Shown in pieces: positions 1-7,193 of a DNA stretch of 8,660 nucleotides. Within the stretch, counting starts at the first letter, position 1; each line of letters begins with the position of its first letter. Both the position numbers and the translations under genes were made by a program. The DNA is from Chromatiales bacterium (lineage in GTDB: Bacteria; Pseudomonadota; Gammaproteobacteria; Chromatiales; Chromatiaceae): the NCBI GenBank assembly GCA_024639625.1, contig JAHEIA010000104.1:1-8660 (forward strand), written 5' to 3'. Under the pieces are notes generated by a model. It had not been told where the DNA came from. It saw nothing but the letters and a program-made list of their open reading frames with translations, and searched no databases.

Positions 1-1272
1 CCGCAATTCTGCGAGCTTGCTCGCTAGCCGAAGCTCGTCTTGTGGAGACTCCGCCGCTACCGCGAGGATGCGCTCCGCATTCGCGAGCGGCGCGGCAGAA
101 TAGAGTCGCTGCGGGTCCGCTAGATATCGATCCAGCCGTTCGTGCAGATCCTTGCGGCTGCGCGCGAACTCCATGCCGTGGCGCGCGAATCCCGTGTTCG
201 GTTCGACGACAAGAGCCTGCTCATAGGCCCCTATGACAGCGGGCCAGTCCTCCGCGCGACGCCCCCGTGCGGCGGCCTGCCGCAAGCGGCTCAATCGAGC
301 CTGCTTGCCTGTCTGCTGCAACCTGCGTCGTGCATCTTGCAGCGACGGGTCCTCCGGACGGAGCTGCGCCGCCAAGTGCAGGTGCGCTTGCGCCTGCGTC
401 AGATCACCCGCGGCCAGAGCCGCGAGGGCTCCGCTCATGGCGCTCTTGAATTTCCTTTCTTCGAGGGCCTGCGCGATCCTTTCTCGTCCGGCGTCGGCCT
501 CGGCGTATGCGCTGTCCATGCGGGTGGCCTCCTGGTAGGCGGCAAGCGCCGCTTCCAGATCGCCGTCCGCCTCCGCTCGCCGCGCCCGTTGCATCCATTT
601 CAGCACCGCCTCCCTTGCCTGCGCCCGTCGCAGGCCGCTTTGTGCCTCTGCGTTGCCCGGTTCGATAGCCAGGGCTAGTTCGAACCTCTGCAGGGCTCGC
701 TCTGCCTGGTTCTCCTTCAATCCCTGCTCACCCGCCTGCAACGCCTCCGCGAATCTCCCTCGGCGGCCCTGCTCGAGCCGCTGCAAAACCTGGTGCCCAC
801 GGGCATACGCGTCCGCCGCGTCGGCGAAGCGCCTCTGGGCGAACCAGCGATCGCCGACGCCCACCTCGTCCGCTGCCCGCCCCCAATCGGGCTCCCCCCA
901 GGCAGCCACATTGAGCAATTCGAGCCGCGCCATCGTCCGCAAGACGCCCTGGAGTTCCTGCTCCGCCCTGCCCCGCGCGTCCTCGGTCCGGGGACCGGGT
1001 TCTGCGAGCGGTTCGGGGTGAGAAGCCGCGACGGTTGTCGGTTGCGGCGCCTCACCGGGAGTGGAAACCAGGCGGGGAAGCAGCCACACTACGGCGCAGG
1101 CGAGGCCGAGCACCGCACCCAGTGCGATCCAGACCGCGAGGTCTCGGCGCGGAGCGACCGACTGCGGATGCGGCGGAACCGCCGGCGGGCGCAGACCTTG
1201 CCCCTCGGGGGCTATTGCATCCCGCACCGGCGATCGGGCGAGCTGCCCTTTATGCGCTTCGCCGGGCCCCAT
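1..1272 (-). CDS. Membrane-anchored periplasmic TPR-like repeat protein, C-terminus cut by window edge
   Basis: This reading frame stays open from an ATG at 1272 to the left edge, giving the first 424 residues. Residues 1-44 are a Pro/Arg-rich, probably cytoplasmic tail. Residues 45-65 are one hydrophobic membrane segment flanked by Arg42-Arg43 and Arg67, so the rest should be periplasmic. After a Pro-rich linker (66-95), the chain is Ala/Leu/Arg/Glu-rich helix with TPR-like units near 139-166, 180-211, 230-260, 281-311 and 333-365. Several units end in the typical 'A..AL.(I/V)EP.N..A' pattern. The start is supported by a GAGGA Shine-Dalgarno (1279-1283), 6 nt upstream, that overlaps the stop codon of the lipoprotein gene. 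It is the third gene of a leftward operon. TPR scaffolds bind other proteins, so a role organising the two upstream envelope proteins is inferred. The missing C-terminus could carry another domain. The exact function is unknown. Confidence 0.85.
   Translation of the reverse strand, partial: MGPGEAHKGQLARSPVRDAIAPEGQGLRPPAVPPHPQSVAPRRDLAVWIALGAVLGLACAVVWLLPRLVSTPGEAPQPTTVAASHPEPLAEPGPRTEDARGRAEQELQGVLRTMARLELLNVAAWGEPDWGRAADEVGVGDRWFAQRRFADAADAYARGHQVLQRLEQGRRGRFAEALQAGEQGLKENQAERALQRFELALAIEPGNAEAQSGLRRAQAREAVLKWMQRARRAEADGDLEAALAAYQEATRMDSAYAEADAGRERIAQALEERKFKSAMSGALAALAAGDLTQAQAHLHLAAQLRPEDPSLQDARRRLQQTGKQARLSRLRQAAARGRRAEDWPAVIGAYEQALVVEPNTGFARHGMEFARSRKDLHERLDRYLADPQRLYSAAPLANAERILAVAAESPQDELRLASKLAELR
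173..739 (-). repeat. Four helical units of about 51 residues inside the TPR-like protein
   Basis: Residues 178-366 divide into four units beginning near residues 180, 230, 281 and 333, so the period is about 50-52 residues and not the canonical 34. Each unit holds a TPR-like helix pair ('AxxAGD...A...Y..A...P....A') plus about 16 extra Arg/Gln/Glu-rich residues. The pattern was read by eye from the translation and is a protein-level repeat; DNA identity between units is low. Unit boundaries are approximate. Confidence 0.55.
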
Positions 1273-1278
1273 CAACTG

Positions 1279-1283
1279 TCCTC
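1279..1283 (-). promoter_or_regulatory. Shine-Dalgarno overlapping upstream stop codon
   Basis: On the minus strand the lipoprotein stop TGA (1284-1282) is the first part of TGAGGAC. The GAGGA core therefore overlaps the stop and lies 6 nt before the ATG at 1272. This fixes the TPR gene start and suggests that a ribosome terminating on the lipoprotein gene can reinitiate. Confidence 0.75.
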
Positions 1284-2490
1284 AATCGACAACGCCGACG
1301 AAACCGGTCTCTGACGCATGAATCGTGCGCAGCAGTTCCCGCCATTTGGCGTATTGCACCTCAGCGGAACCAGTAAGCTCGTGCGTTTCGCCCTCTACCT
1401 CGACGACCAAGGGCCGCGACTCCGACGCAAATGATGCGCCGAGTTCCTCTATCGCGTCACGATGGATCGTGGTCTCCGAATCCTTGTCGAACCCGGTTTT
1501 GATCGCGTACGCACCGCCGAGCACCATGACGTCCCGCAATGTGCTGGTCCTGACCCGGCTCTGGCGGTTGCCCATCGCCCCGATCGCGATCGCACCCGCG
1601 ATTGCGGCGAACCCCAGTACCTTGCGCGTGGTTGCCTCACGCTTGACCCGACGCAGCGCAGCGACCTCTGCCACCCTGGCCTCTCGCCACTCGTCATAGG
1701 GCATTTCCATCTCACGATAGAAGTTGTTGTAGTGCCCGTTCAAGGTATCTACCAGCAGAAAGTCCCGTTCTCGAATGCGCTGCACGCGCCGATACATCGG
1801 ATCGTCCACCGCGGGGAGGCGCAAGAGCTCAAATCTGCCGTCATCACCGCGCCGCAGATACTCGGAGAAGGCGGACGGCGCCAGGTCCGCGGCGAAGCGC
1901 AATTCGGCAACCTGCCGGATGTTCCGCACCTCCGGATCGCCGAGGCTAGTGCGGTACCGGGACAAATCGTTGGCGATGGTGTTGTATAGAGAATCGAAAA
2001 CCTCTTCGCCGCCGGGTGCGACGGCCAGGCGATAGGCACCCTCCGGGACCCTGCTCTCGTAAGTCCGGACGAACCATCGGCGGCCCGTCGCATCGAGGGC
2101 GGTAATCTCGAGTACCAGCGATTCGCCGTCGGAAGCGAGAATCTTTCCGCGTACGGTTACTTCGGCACCCTCGGTCGACTGGGGTACCACTCGTACGGCG
2201 CCCCAAAAGCCGGTTTTCTCCATAGTGTCGCGAAGATAGACCGGTATAAACCGAGACTCGGCTTCCCGGATGTCCATCGAGAGCCCCATCGCCTCCTCAT
2301 CGTCCTGCGGCAACTCACCGGCGTCGAACAGCTCGATCCAAACATCCAGCAACTGGTCCTCGGCCAGCTCTGCGCTGACCCGGTTCAAGGGCTCGGGGCC
2401 GGGACGCTCGCCCTGGATCAGCGAACTGGCGCAACCCGTGGCCAGGACGGTCATGAGCAGCAATATGGATATCCGAAGCAATACTGGCAT
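1282..2490 (-). CDS. Predicted outer-membrane lipoprotein, unknown function
   Basis: The gene encodes 402 residues. Residues 1-19 are a lipoprotein signal peptide (Arg6, hydrophobic 7-17) ending in the lipobox LATG before Cys20. Residue +2 is Ala, not Asp, so Lol sorting rules predict the outer membrane, facing the periplasm. Residues 95-150 look beta-rich ('VTVRGKILASDGESLVLEIT'), a pattern seen in several envelope lipoproteins with small sandwich folds. Residues 180-285 are charged and probably helical. Residues 291-306 (VLGFAAIAGAIAIGAM) are Gly/Ala-rich and hydrophobic like a glycine zipper, with a second short hydrophobic stretch at 321-330. An AGGTGG Shine-Dalgarno (2497-2502) lies 6 nt before the ATG. 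It is the middle gene of a three-gene operon, 18 bp after the secreted protein and 9 bp before the TPR gene. I do not recognise the family. The lipoprotein call is strong; the function is unknown. Confidence 0.87.
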   Translation of the reverse strand: MPVLLRISILLLMTVLATGCASSLIQGERPGPEPLNRVSAELAEDQLLDVWIELFDAGELPQDDEEAMGLSMDIREAESRFIPVYLRDTMEKTGFWGAVRVVPQSTEGAEVTVRGKILASDGESLVLEITALDATGRRWFVRTYESRVPEGAYRLAVAPGGEEVFDSLYNTIANDLSRYRTSLGDPEVRNIRQVAELRFAADLAPSAFSEYLRRGDDGRFELLRLPAVDDPMYRRVQRIRERDFLLVDTLNGHYNNFYREMEMPYDEWREARVAEVAALRRVKREATTRKVLGFAAIAGAIAIGAMGNRQSRVRTSTLRDVMVLGGAYAIKTGFDKDSETTIHRDAIEELGASFASESRPLVVEVEGETHELTGSAEVQYAKWRELLRTIHASETGFVGVVD

Positions 2491-2508
2491 GAATCACCAC
2501 CTACGGAG

Positions 2509-3309
2509 CTAGCCGGAGCCTTCCTTATAGCGCCGATATTCCTCCCAGAGCTTCTTCCTCAGCTCCGGGTCCCGTTCCTTTTCTGCGGCCTCGCGCAGTT
2601 GGCGCGCCACCACGTCATCGTCACTGCCATCGGGCATATCCGGGTCGGAGTCCTGCGCGTCTCCCTGCCTGGGAGCCCGCGCGCCCTCCCCGCCCCCGAG
2701 GGAGCCGCCATGCGAACCGTCTGTCGCGCCCGCGGAGCTCGCGACACTCCCCGGCGGGGTCTCGGATGCGGAGTCTGCGGCCCCTGGCGCGCCGGACCCA
2801 GTTGCCTTGCCGCTACCGATGTCCCCACGGCCGCCGCCCGCCTTCGAATCGCTCATTGGGGCCGCAGCCTTCACCCGACCCTGCTCGCGCAGTAGCATCT
2901 CGTCGAACTCGCCGAGTGTGGCGTTTAGATCGGCATCCAATGTGGCCGTCTTTTCGTCTTCCGTCTGTTCCGCCGTCGGACCGATGCTGAGCGGCGGAAC
3001 CCTGCCTAGCGGCAGGCTGCGGCAGGGCAGATCCTCGGCTAGGGCACCCATTGCCGGTGCCAACAGCGCTCTGCATCCTGCGGCGATGCGCTCCTGCAGC
3101 AGTCGCAGGTAGCCCATGTAATCCTCCGCCTCCGCCGGGCTCAGCCTTCCTAGCTGCAGGAGCCGGCGAAAGTCAGTCTCGGCTCGCTGCAGCGCTGCAT
3201 GGTCGGCCCTCACCCGGGCGGAAAGTTCTGTCGGCAGCGGTTCCGAAGCTGCGTTTGCGGCAGCGGGCAGGGCCATCAGCAGCGCGGCAAAGATCCCGGC
3301 CAAGGGCAT
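2509..3309 (-). CDS. Secreted low-complexity protein with helical N- and C-terminal segments, unknown function
   Basis: The start is placed at the ATG at 3309, giving 266 residues. A GGAGG Shine-Dalgarno (3318-3322) lies 8 nt upstream, and the protein then opens with a clean Sec signal peptide (MPLAGIFAALLMALPAAANA, cleavage after Ala20). The frame is open further upstream to 3462, but that extension has no good ribosome site and would bury the signal. Residues 27-92 are helical and Arg/Leu/Glu-rich, with Cys79 and Cys96 as a possible disulfide pair in the periplasm. Residues 112-147 are acidic and helical. Residues about 150-230 are Gly/Ser/Ala/Asp-rich and probably disordered. The last 34 residues form a highly charged amphipathic helix (AREAAEKERDPELRKKLWEEYRRYK-like, beginning VVARQLREAA). 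It is the first gene of the operon with the lipoprotein and TPR protein. The conserved-looking terminal helix after a disordered tether suggests a docking peptide, by inference. The family is not recognised. Confidence 0.82.
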   Translation of the reverse strand: MPLAGIFAALLMALPAAANAASEPLPTELSARVRADHAALQRAETDFRRLLQLGRLSPAEAEDYMGYLRLLQERIAAGCRALLAPAMGALAEDLPCRSLPLGRVPPLSIGPTAEQTEDEKTATLDADLNATLGEFDEMLLREQGRVKAAAPMSDSKAGGGRGDIGSGKATGSGAPGAADSASETPPGSVASSAGATDGSHGGSLGGGEGARAPRQGDAQDSDPDMPDGSDDDVVARQLREAAEKERDPELRKKLWEEYRRYKEGSG

Positions 3310-3317
3310 CGTCTGTT

Positions 3318-3322
3318 CCTCC
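3318..3322 (-). promoter_or_regulatory. Strong Shine-Dalgarno fixing the secreted-protein start
   Basis: The minus strand reads GGAGG with an 8-nt spacer to the ATG at 3309. This chooses the signal-peptide start over the upstream in-frame ATG at 3462. Confidence 0.8.
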
Positions 3323-3577
3323 GTAGCAGCTTTTTGACCAACACCGCCATCCCTTGGTTTCGTCTCTGCGGCATCCCATGTGTGAACAAGTGTAACGCGT
3401 GCGCAGCCGCGCGCCAGCCGCGGCCCAGGCCGGTCCGGGCGAAAGCGCGCACCGCGGTACACCGTGGATGTCGGAAAACCCTACCTACAGGCGCCCTCGA
3501 AACGGTGAAAATGTTCTCCAATTGCGCCTTGGGTCATTGACATGGAACATTCCGGGACGGGAAGTCGGTAGCGACAG

Positions 3578-3606
3578 TTCCTTTGCGGCCGTTTTCTCCC
3601 TATCAT
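3578..3606 (+). promoter_or_regulatory. Possible sigma-70-type promoter for the CMD-Rieske gene
   Basis: TATCAT (3601-3606) is one mismatch from the -10 consensus. A weak -35-like TTCCTT (3578-3583) lies 17 bp upstream. Transcription would begin near 3613 and give a leader of about 35 nt before the GTG at 3648. The -35 match is poor, so an activator may be needed or the call may be wrong. Confidence 0.3.
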
Positions 3607-3635
3607 TTCGCAATCCGATGATTTCCCAGTGGCGT

Positions 3636-3642
3636 AAGGAGA
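3636..3642 (+). promoter_or_regulatory. Shine-Dalgarno for a GTG start
   Basis: AAGGAGA lies 5 nt before GTG at 3648-3650. It decides the start of the CMD-Rieske gene in favour of GTG over the in-frame ATG at 3618, which has no ribosome site before it. Confidence 0.8.
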
Positions 3643-3647
3643 GTCCC

Positions 3648-4274
3648 GTGAGTGACGCATTGAATTATCTGATCCAGGCCCGTCCCGAGGCCATGGGTTC
3701 CTATTTTCATTTCCTGAAAAAGGCGGGCGATCATCTGGACACGCGCACCCGGGACCTGATCTCGGTGATCACCAAGGTCGCTGTGCAGACGGAAGGCGGC
3801 TTCAAGCAGTACTTGACTCGAGCGCTGCGCAACGGCGCATCCCCCAACGAGGTGATCGACGCCCTATTGATGGCCTTTCCTGTGCTCGGGCTAGCCAAGA
3901 TCGTCTGGGCAGCCGAGATCCTGCTCGAGATGGACATCCCCGAATTCCGCCCCGAAAACCTGGGCGCATCTGCCACCTGGCATGATATTACCGCGCTCGA
4001 CGCAGTGGCCGACGGCGAGGTCTCTTTTTTCGCGGCGGAGGGGCGCCATCTGTTCGTCTTCCGCCAGGGTCCGCTGATCAAGGTATACGACTCGCGCTGC
4101 CCGCACCAGGTCACGGACATACCGCACTTGGCCCTGGAAGGTCACAAGCTCACCTGTCCCAAGCACCATTGGGCATTCGACGTAGAGAGTGGAGAATGCA
4201 CCGAGGTCGGTAACCGCCCGCTGAGGCAATTCGAACACAAGCTGGTCGACGACCGTTTGTTCGCCTACTGGTAG
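3648..4274 (+). CDS. CMD/AhpD-like domain fused to a Rieske [2Fe-2S] ferredoxin domain
   Basis: The gene encodes 208 residues from a GTG start. No signal peptide or membrane segment is visible, so it should be cytoplasmic. Residues 5-95 resemble the carboxymuconolactone decarboxylase/AhpD fold: RTRDLISVITKVAVQ, then a helix ending in 'ALRNGASPNEVIDALLMAFPVLG', the family's typical 'AL..GAS..EV..AL' pattern. The CxxC-xx-H redox motif expected after 'VAVQ' is replaced by TEGGFKQYL, and this domain has no cysteine, so AhpD-type disulfide chemistry is not expected. Residues 110-207 are a Rieske domain with intact cluster ligands Cys151-Pro-His153 and Cys170-Pro-Lys-His173 (C-x-H-x16-C-x2-H). It is closest in style to small bacterial Rieske ferredoxins of oxygenase systems, which pass electrons to an oxygenase. 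No oxygenase or reductase is in the window. It is a lone rightward gene between two leftward blocks. Electron transfer is well supported; partner and substrate are unknown. Confidence 0.88.
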   Translation: MSDALNYLIQARPEAMGSYFHFLKKAGDHLDTRTRDLISVITKVAVQTEGGFKQYLTRALRNGASPNEVIDALLMAFPVLGLAKIVWAAEILLEMDIPEFRPENLGASATWHDITALDAVADGEVSFFAAEGRHLFVFRQGPLIKVYDSRCPHQVTDIPHLALEGHKLTCPKHHWAFDVESGECTEVGNRPLRQFEHKLVDDRLFAYW

Positions 4275-4308
4275 CAGCGCCAGGGCCTAAGTCCTGCGAC
4301 AGGGACGT

Positions 4309-4365
4309 CGAAACGGGCGCACCCGCCGATCTTCTTTTTCAGCCACCCCGTTTCGTCCACCGAAA
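4309..4365. terminator. Inverted repeat and weak terminator-like hairpins after the CMD-Rieske gene
   Basis: CGAAACGGG (4309-4317) and CCCGTTTCG (4347-4355) are perfect 9-bp reverse complements separated by 29 nt. Inside lies a small hairpin, CGGG-CGCA-CCCG (4314-4325), followed a few bases later by a T-rich run (4331-4339), which resembles a weak rho-independent terminator for the rightward gene. The right arm can also pair with CGAAA (4361-4365) across a 5-nt loop (TTTCG-TCCAC-CGAAA). The position between convergent genes fits transcription termination. The short stem and offset T-run keep confidence low. Confidence 0.35.
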
Positions 4366-4472
4366 TTCGAACTGCCCAGTCGACGCCCGGATAGGGGTCA
4401 GCGCAGCATCTGCCGGCGATCAAACCCTCATGCGGATAGGTAGCCCACTACGACTAGCTGCAACCGGCCCGT

Positions 4473-7193
4473 TCAATCCACATTCATCGCGGAGAAATCG
4501 AGCAGCCGCGTGATCTGTTGCTGCACTCGTTCCACCAGAGCGCCGAATTCCGTCCCTTCCCCGCTAGACACGGCGCGCTCCAACTCCGCAGCGGCCGATT
4601 TCAACGCCGGTGTACAACAATACGACGCGGATCCCACCAGTATATGCGCCTGCTCGCGCAACGCCTCGTAATCGCGCTGCGACAGCGCAACCCGCAATTG
4701 CTCGCTGCGCTCCGGCAGTTGCTGGAAAAACATGTTGAGGAATTCATCGGCGATCTTCGGCTCGCCACCGGTAACCTGCAAAGCCGCTTCGCGATCGTAG
4801 ACGACACCCTGCAACTTCTGCTGGCACGGATCTACGGATTCCGTTGGCGCATCCCGCTGGGTAGCCCAGCGCTCCAACAGATGCCAGAGATTCTGACTCT
4901 CCAAGGGCTTGGTGATGCAGTCTTCGATGCCGCCGGCAAGGATCTTTTCGCGCTGTTCCGGATAGGCATGCGCGGTGACCGCGATCACTGGTGTGTGCCT
5001 GTGGCCGCGCTCCTGTTGTCTGATTCTCCGAGCTGCCTCCACACCGCTCATCCCGGGCATTTGGATGTCCATGAGGATCAGATCGAACCGGTCGGCTGCC
5101 GCTAAGGCTACCGCCTGCTCGCCGCTGCACGCCTCCGTTACCCGGATGCCCCTGGTCTCCAGGAGGTTCTTCGTGAGTTTGAGATTGATCGGGTTGTCAT
5201 CGACCACCAGCACATGCAATTCGGAAAACCGCCGATTTGCAGTAGGGTCTTGCGCCCCGGGTGGCGCTCCGGGAAGCACTTCGCGCTTTCCCCCCGCCAC
5301 CAGTTCCCCCAGTGCATGGACAAACGCGCGATGCCCGCTCGCCTTCGGCAAAACCAGTGATGCGCTTATGCCGAGACGGGAAACGAAGGCATCCGGATCC
5401 GGATGATTCACTAACATCACGATCCGCTCCCGCGTCTGCGCCGATTTTACGAGCCGCCGGCGCAGCGACTGCATTCCCGGCTCATCACCCCATCCCACTA
5501 CCACCAGATTCTCTTCGGTCATCTGATCCGAGTCGAGTTGGCCAATGAACTCATGGACCGAAGCGGCGCAACGAACCGTCATACCCATGCGTTGCAACGA
5601 GTGGGTCAAGGCCCGCCGGGCTAGAGAGCAAGGATCGAAAACCACGGCGCGCAAACCGTCGAGCGGACCGGAGCTCTTCGCTATCCCTTCGTTTCGGGCT
5701 TCTGCCTGCAACGGCAAAAGGAAACAAAAGCTTGAGCCCCTTCCGGGTTCGCTGCGCACGCCGATACTACCCTGCATGCGCTCCACGAGTTGCTTTGAGA
5801 TCGCGAGGCCCAGCCCAGAACCGCCGAAGCGCCGCGTTACCGACGCATCGGCCTGTGAGAACGGTTGGAAGAGCCGTTGCAGCTCCTTCTCGCTCATGCC
5901 CAGTCCAGTGTCTACAATCTCGAACCGAAAGACGCTAGACCCCTCCTGCACGACCGGTTCGATCCACAAAGAAACGACGCCGTGAGGCGTGAACTTGATC
6001 GCATTACCCATCAGGTTCATCAGGACCTGCCGGATGCGCACAGCATCACCAACCAGCCGAGTCGGCGTGCCCGCAGCGATTCCATGGATCAGCGCCAGTC
6101 CCTTCTCGTCCGCTTGGGGGGTCAACAGATACACGGCGTTGTCGACCAGATCATCCAGGTCAAAGGGCGTGTTCTCCAGCTCCAGCCGCTCGGCCTCAAT
6201 CTTGGTGTAATCAAGGATATCGTCGATGATCACACGGAGATTCTCCGCCGAAACTACTATGGTCTGCACGTAATCTTGCTGTTTTTCGCTCAAATCGGTC
6301 TCGCACAACAGCTTTGCAAAGCCGATCACACCGTTCATCGGAGTGCGGATCTCGTGGCTCATGTTGGCCAGGAATACACTCTTGGCGCGATCCGACGACT
6401 CCGCCTTTTCTTTTGCAATCTCCAGTTCTTTGGTTCGCCGGCGAATCTTCTTCTCCAGGTCCTCCGCATACTGCCGAAGCTGTTCCTCTTTCTCCCCGAT
6501 CGCCGCACGCATGATAGCGAGACTCAAGGCGAGACGGCCGATTTCGTCCCCCGAATGGGGGGCTTCCGCGAAGTTGGAGAAACGTTCGAGCCTGGGGGGA
6601 ATGCCCCCCGGAAGGGTCGATCGTAAGGCATCTTGCTGATCCGAGGTAATAGTCTCCGCGTAGCGTGTCAATTGCTCGACACGTCGAAGGACTACGCGGC
6701 GCAACAACACCGAGAGCGCTCCTAACAGCACCAGGAAGATGATGCCGATATAGAAACGCATCTCGTTCAGACGGTGGGCGATGACCGCGCGGTTGGCTCG
6801 GTTGGAAAGAACCAGTTTCACTGTACCGAGGGTCTTCCCGGTCGTGCCCGCCAAACCGGGAAAGACGATGTCGTGCCAAAAGGCCTCGCCGGAGCCGTCG
6901 CCGGCCCTGTGATAGTCTGCGACCGTGTTCCCCTCGTGGGCGACCTCGAGCGCTATTACGTTCTCGGTTTGGGTCCCGATGGCGCGCAAAACAGACTCGA
7001 GTACCGGGTAGTCCTCTAACAGTAAGGGTTCGACACTGAAGTTCGCGACCGCCTGGGCAAGCGAACGTCCCTCCTTGCGCAACAACTCACCGAGCAACCT
7101 CTCTTCGTCGCTGATGATGATCCACGCGAAGAGAGACAATAGCGCGACCAATGCCAGCAGCATCGACATAATGATCTTCAGCGACAGACTCAT
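4473..7193 (-). CDS. Tripartite hybrid sensor histidine kinase (GacS/BarA-like architecture)
   Basis: The gene encodes 906 residues of an inner-membrane phosphorelay kinase. In order: TM1 about 7-28; periplasmic loop about 29-146; TM2 about 147-165; HAMP linker about 168-235; coiled coil 235-275; HisKA with phospho-acceptor His280 ([11 protein letters not shown]); HATPase with N box around Asn397, DTGLGM (428-433), FQPF (442-445) and GGSGLGLAI (457-465); a degenerate receiver about 513-632; a true receiver about 658-775 with Asp665/Asp666, phospho-acceptor Asp709 ([13 protein letters not shown]), Thr740 and Lys762; and an Hpt domain about 796-905 with His850 ([12 protein letters not shown]). 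The Hpt block resembles that of GacS/BarA (H.LHG...Y.GVP). Its ATG overlaps the stop of the binding-protein gene (ATGA) and has only a distant GGAG, so translation is probably coupled. Orthology to GacS/BarA is not claimed, because the PhnD-like neighbour suggests another stimulus. No cognate DNA-binding regulator is in the window. Confidence 0.93.
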   Translation of the reverse strand: MSLSLKIIMSMLLALVALLSLFAWIIISDEERLLGELLRKEGRSLAQAVANFSVEPLLLEDYPVLESVLRAIGTQTENVIALEVAHEGNTVADYHRAGDGSGEAFWHDIVFPGLAGTTGKTLGTVKLVLSNRANRAVIAHRLNEMRFYIGIIFLVLLGALSVLLRRVVLRRVEQLTRYAETITSDQQDALRSTLPGGIPPRLERFSNFAEAPHSGDEIGRLALSLAIMRAAIGEKEEQLRQYAEDLEKKIRRRTKELEIAKEKAESSDRAKSVFLANMSHEIRTPMNGVIGFAKLLCETDLSEKQQDYVQTIVVSAENLRVIIDDILDYTKIEAERLELENTPFDLDDLVDNAVYLLTPQADEKGLALIHGIAAGTPTRLVGDAVRIRQVLMNLMGNAIKFTPHGVVSLWIEPVVQEGSSVFRFEIVDTGLGMSEKELQRLFQPFSQADASVTRRFGGSGLGLAISKQLVERMQGSIGVRSEPGRGSSFCFLLPLQAEARNEGIAKSSGPLDGLRAVVFDPCSLARRALTHSLQRMGMTVRCAASVHEFIGQLDSDQMTEENLVVVGWGDEPGMQSLRRRLVKSAQTRERIVMLVNHPDPDAFVSRLGISASLVLPKASGHRAFVHALGELVAGGKREVLPGAPPGAQDPTANRRFSELHVLVVDDNPINLKLTKNLLETRGIRVTEACSGEQAVALAAADRFDLILMDIQMPGMSGVEAARRIRQQERGHRHTPVIAVTAHAYPEQREKILAGGIEDCITKPLESQNLWHLLERWATQRDAPTESVDPCQQKLQGVVYDREAALQVTGGEPKIADEFLNMFFQQLPERSEQLRVALSQRDYEALREQAHILVGSASYCCTPALKSAAAELERAVSSGEGTEFGALVERVQQQITRLLDFSAMNVD
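5288..5657 (-). other. Degenerate receiver (pseudo-REC) domain of the hybrid kinase
   Basis: Kinase residues about 513-635 have receiver-like alternation: 'LRAVVFDP', a helix '[15 protein letters not shown]', then 'ENLVVVGW', 'ERIVMLVN' and 'SLVLPKAS'. An N-terminal acid (Asp520) and the Lys617 of the PK motif remain. The strand that should end in the phospho-acceptor Asp reads VVVGW, so the acceptor is lost. It probably plays a structural or protein-binding role between the catalytic domain and the real receiver. Confidence 0.7.
7190..7193 (-). promoter_or_regulatory. ATGA stop/start overlap coupling binding protein and kinase
   Basis: The minus strand reads ATGA. ATG (7193-7191) starts the kinase and TGA (7192-7190) ends the binding protein. 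No close Shine-Dalgarno precedes the ATG, so termination-reinitiation is the likely route to kinase synthesis. Confidence 0.85.

Larger units (their letters stand above)
3310..3647. other. Divergent intergenic region between the envelope operon and the CMD-Rieske gene
   Basis: These 338 bp separate two start codons pointing away from each other, so promoters for both transcripts should lie here. The right half (about 3500-3620) is clearly more AT-rich than the flanking genes, as expected of promoter DNA. A possible minus-strand -10 (TACACT, 3394-3389) has only a poor -35 partner. A perfect TTGACA at 3537-3542 lacks a convincing -10 at 16-18 bp. Open frames crossing the region (to 3462 minus, from 3399 plus) are extensions of the flanking genes, not separate genes. 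Confidence 0.7.

Noticed and set aside
142..1376. Several rightward open frames of 110-180 residues opposite the TPR gene
   Set aside because: They are antisense shadows in GC-rich DNA with Arg/Pro/Ala/Ser-rich translations and no ribosome sites. The minus-strand frame has domain-like structure and a Shine-Dalgarno.
3310..3462. A 51-residue N-terminal extension of the secreted protein (ATG at 3462)
   Set aside because: It has no good ribosome site. The extension would hide a clean signal peptide that begins at the ATG at 3309 directly after GGAGG.
3537..3565. Promoter based on the perfect TTGACA at 3537-3542
   Set aside because: No acceptable -10 hexamer occurs 16-18 bp downstream (GGAAGT or neighbours), so the match alone is not enough.
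3399..3647. An 83-residue N-terminal extension of the CMD-Rieske protein
   Set aside because: The translation is low-complexity and includes likely promoter DNA. The GTG at 3648 has AAGGAGA at the right distance and begins the domain.
3648..3940. An AhpD alkylhydroperoxidase
   Set aside because: The CxxC redox pair and its histidine are absent; the domain has no cysteine at all.
4473..7193. Naming the kinase gacS or barA
   Set aside because: The domain order and Hpt motif resemble that family. The periplasmic region does not let me assign orthology by eye, and the coupled binding protein argues for a different stimulus.
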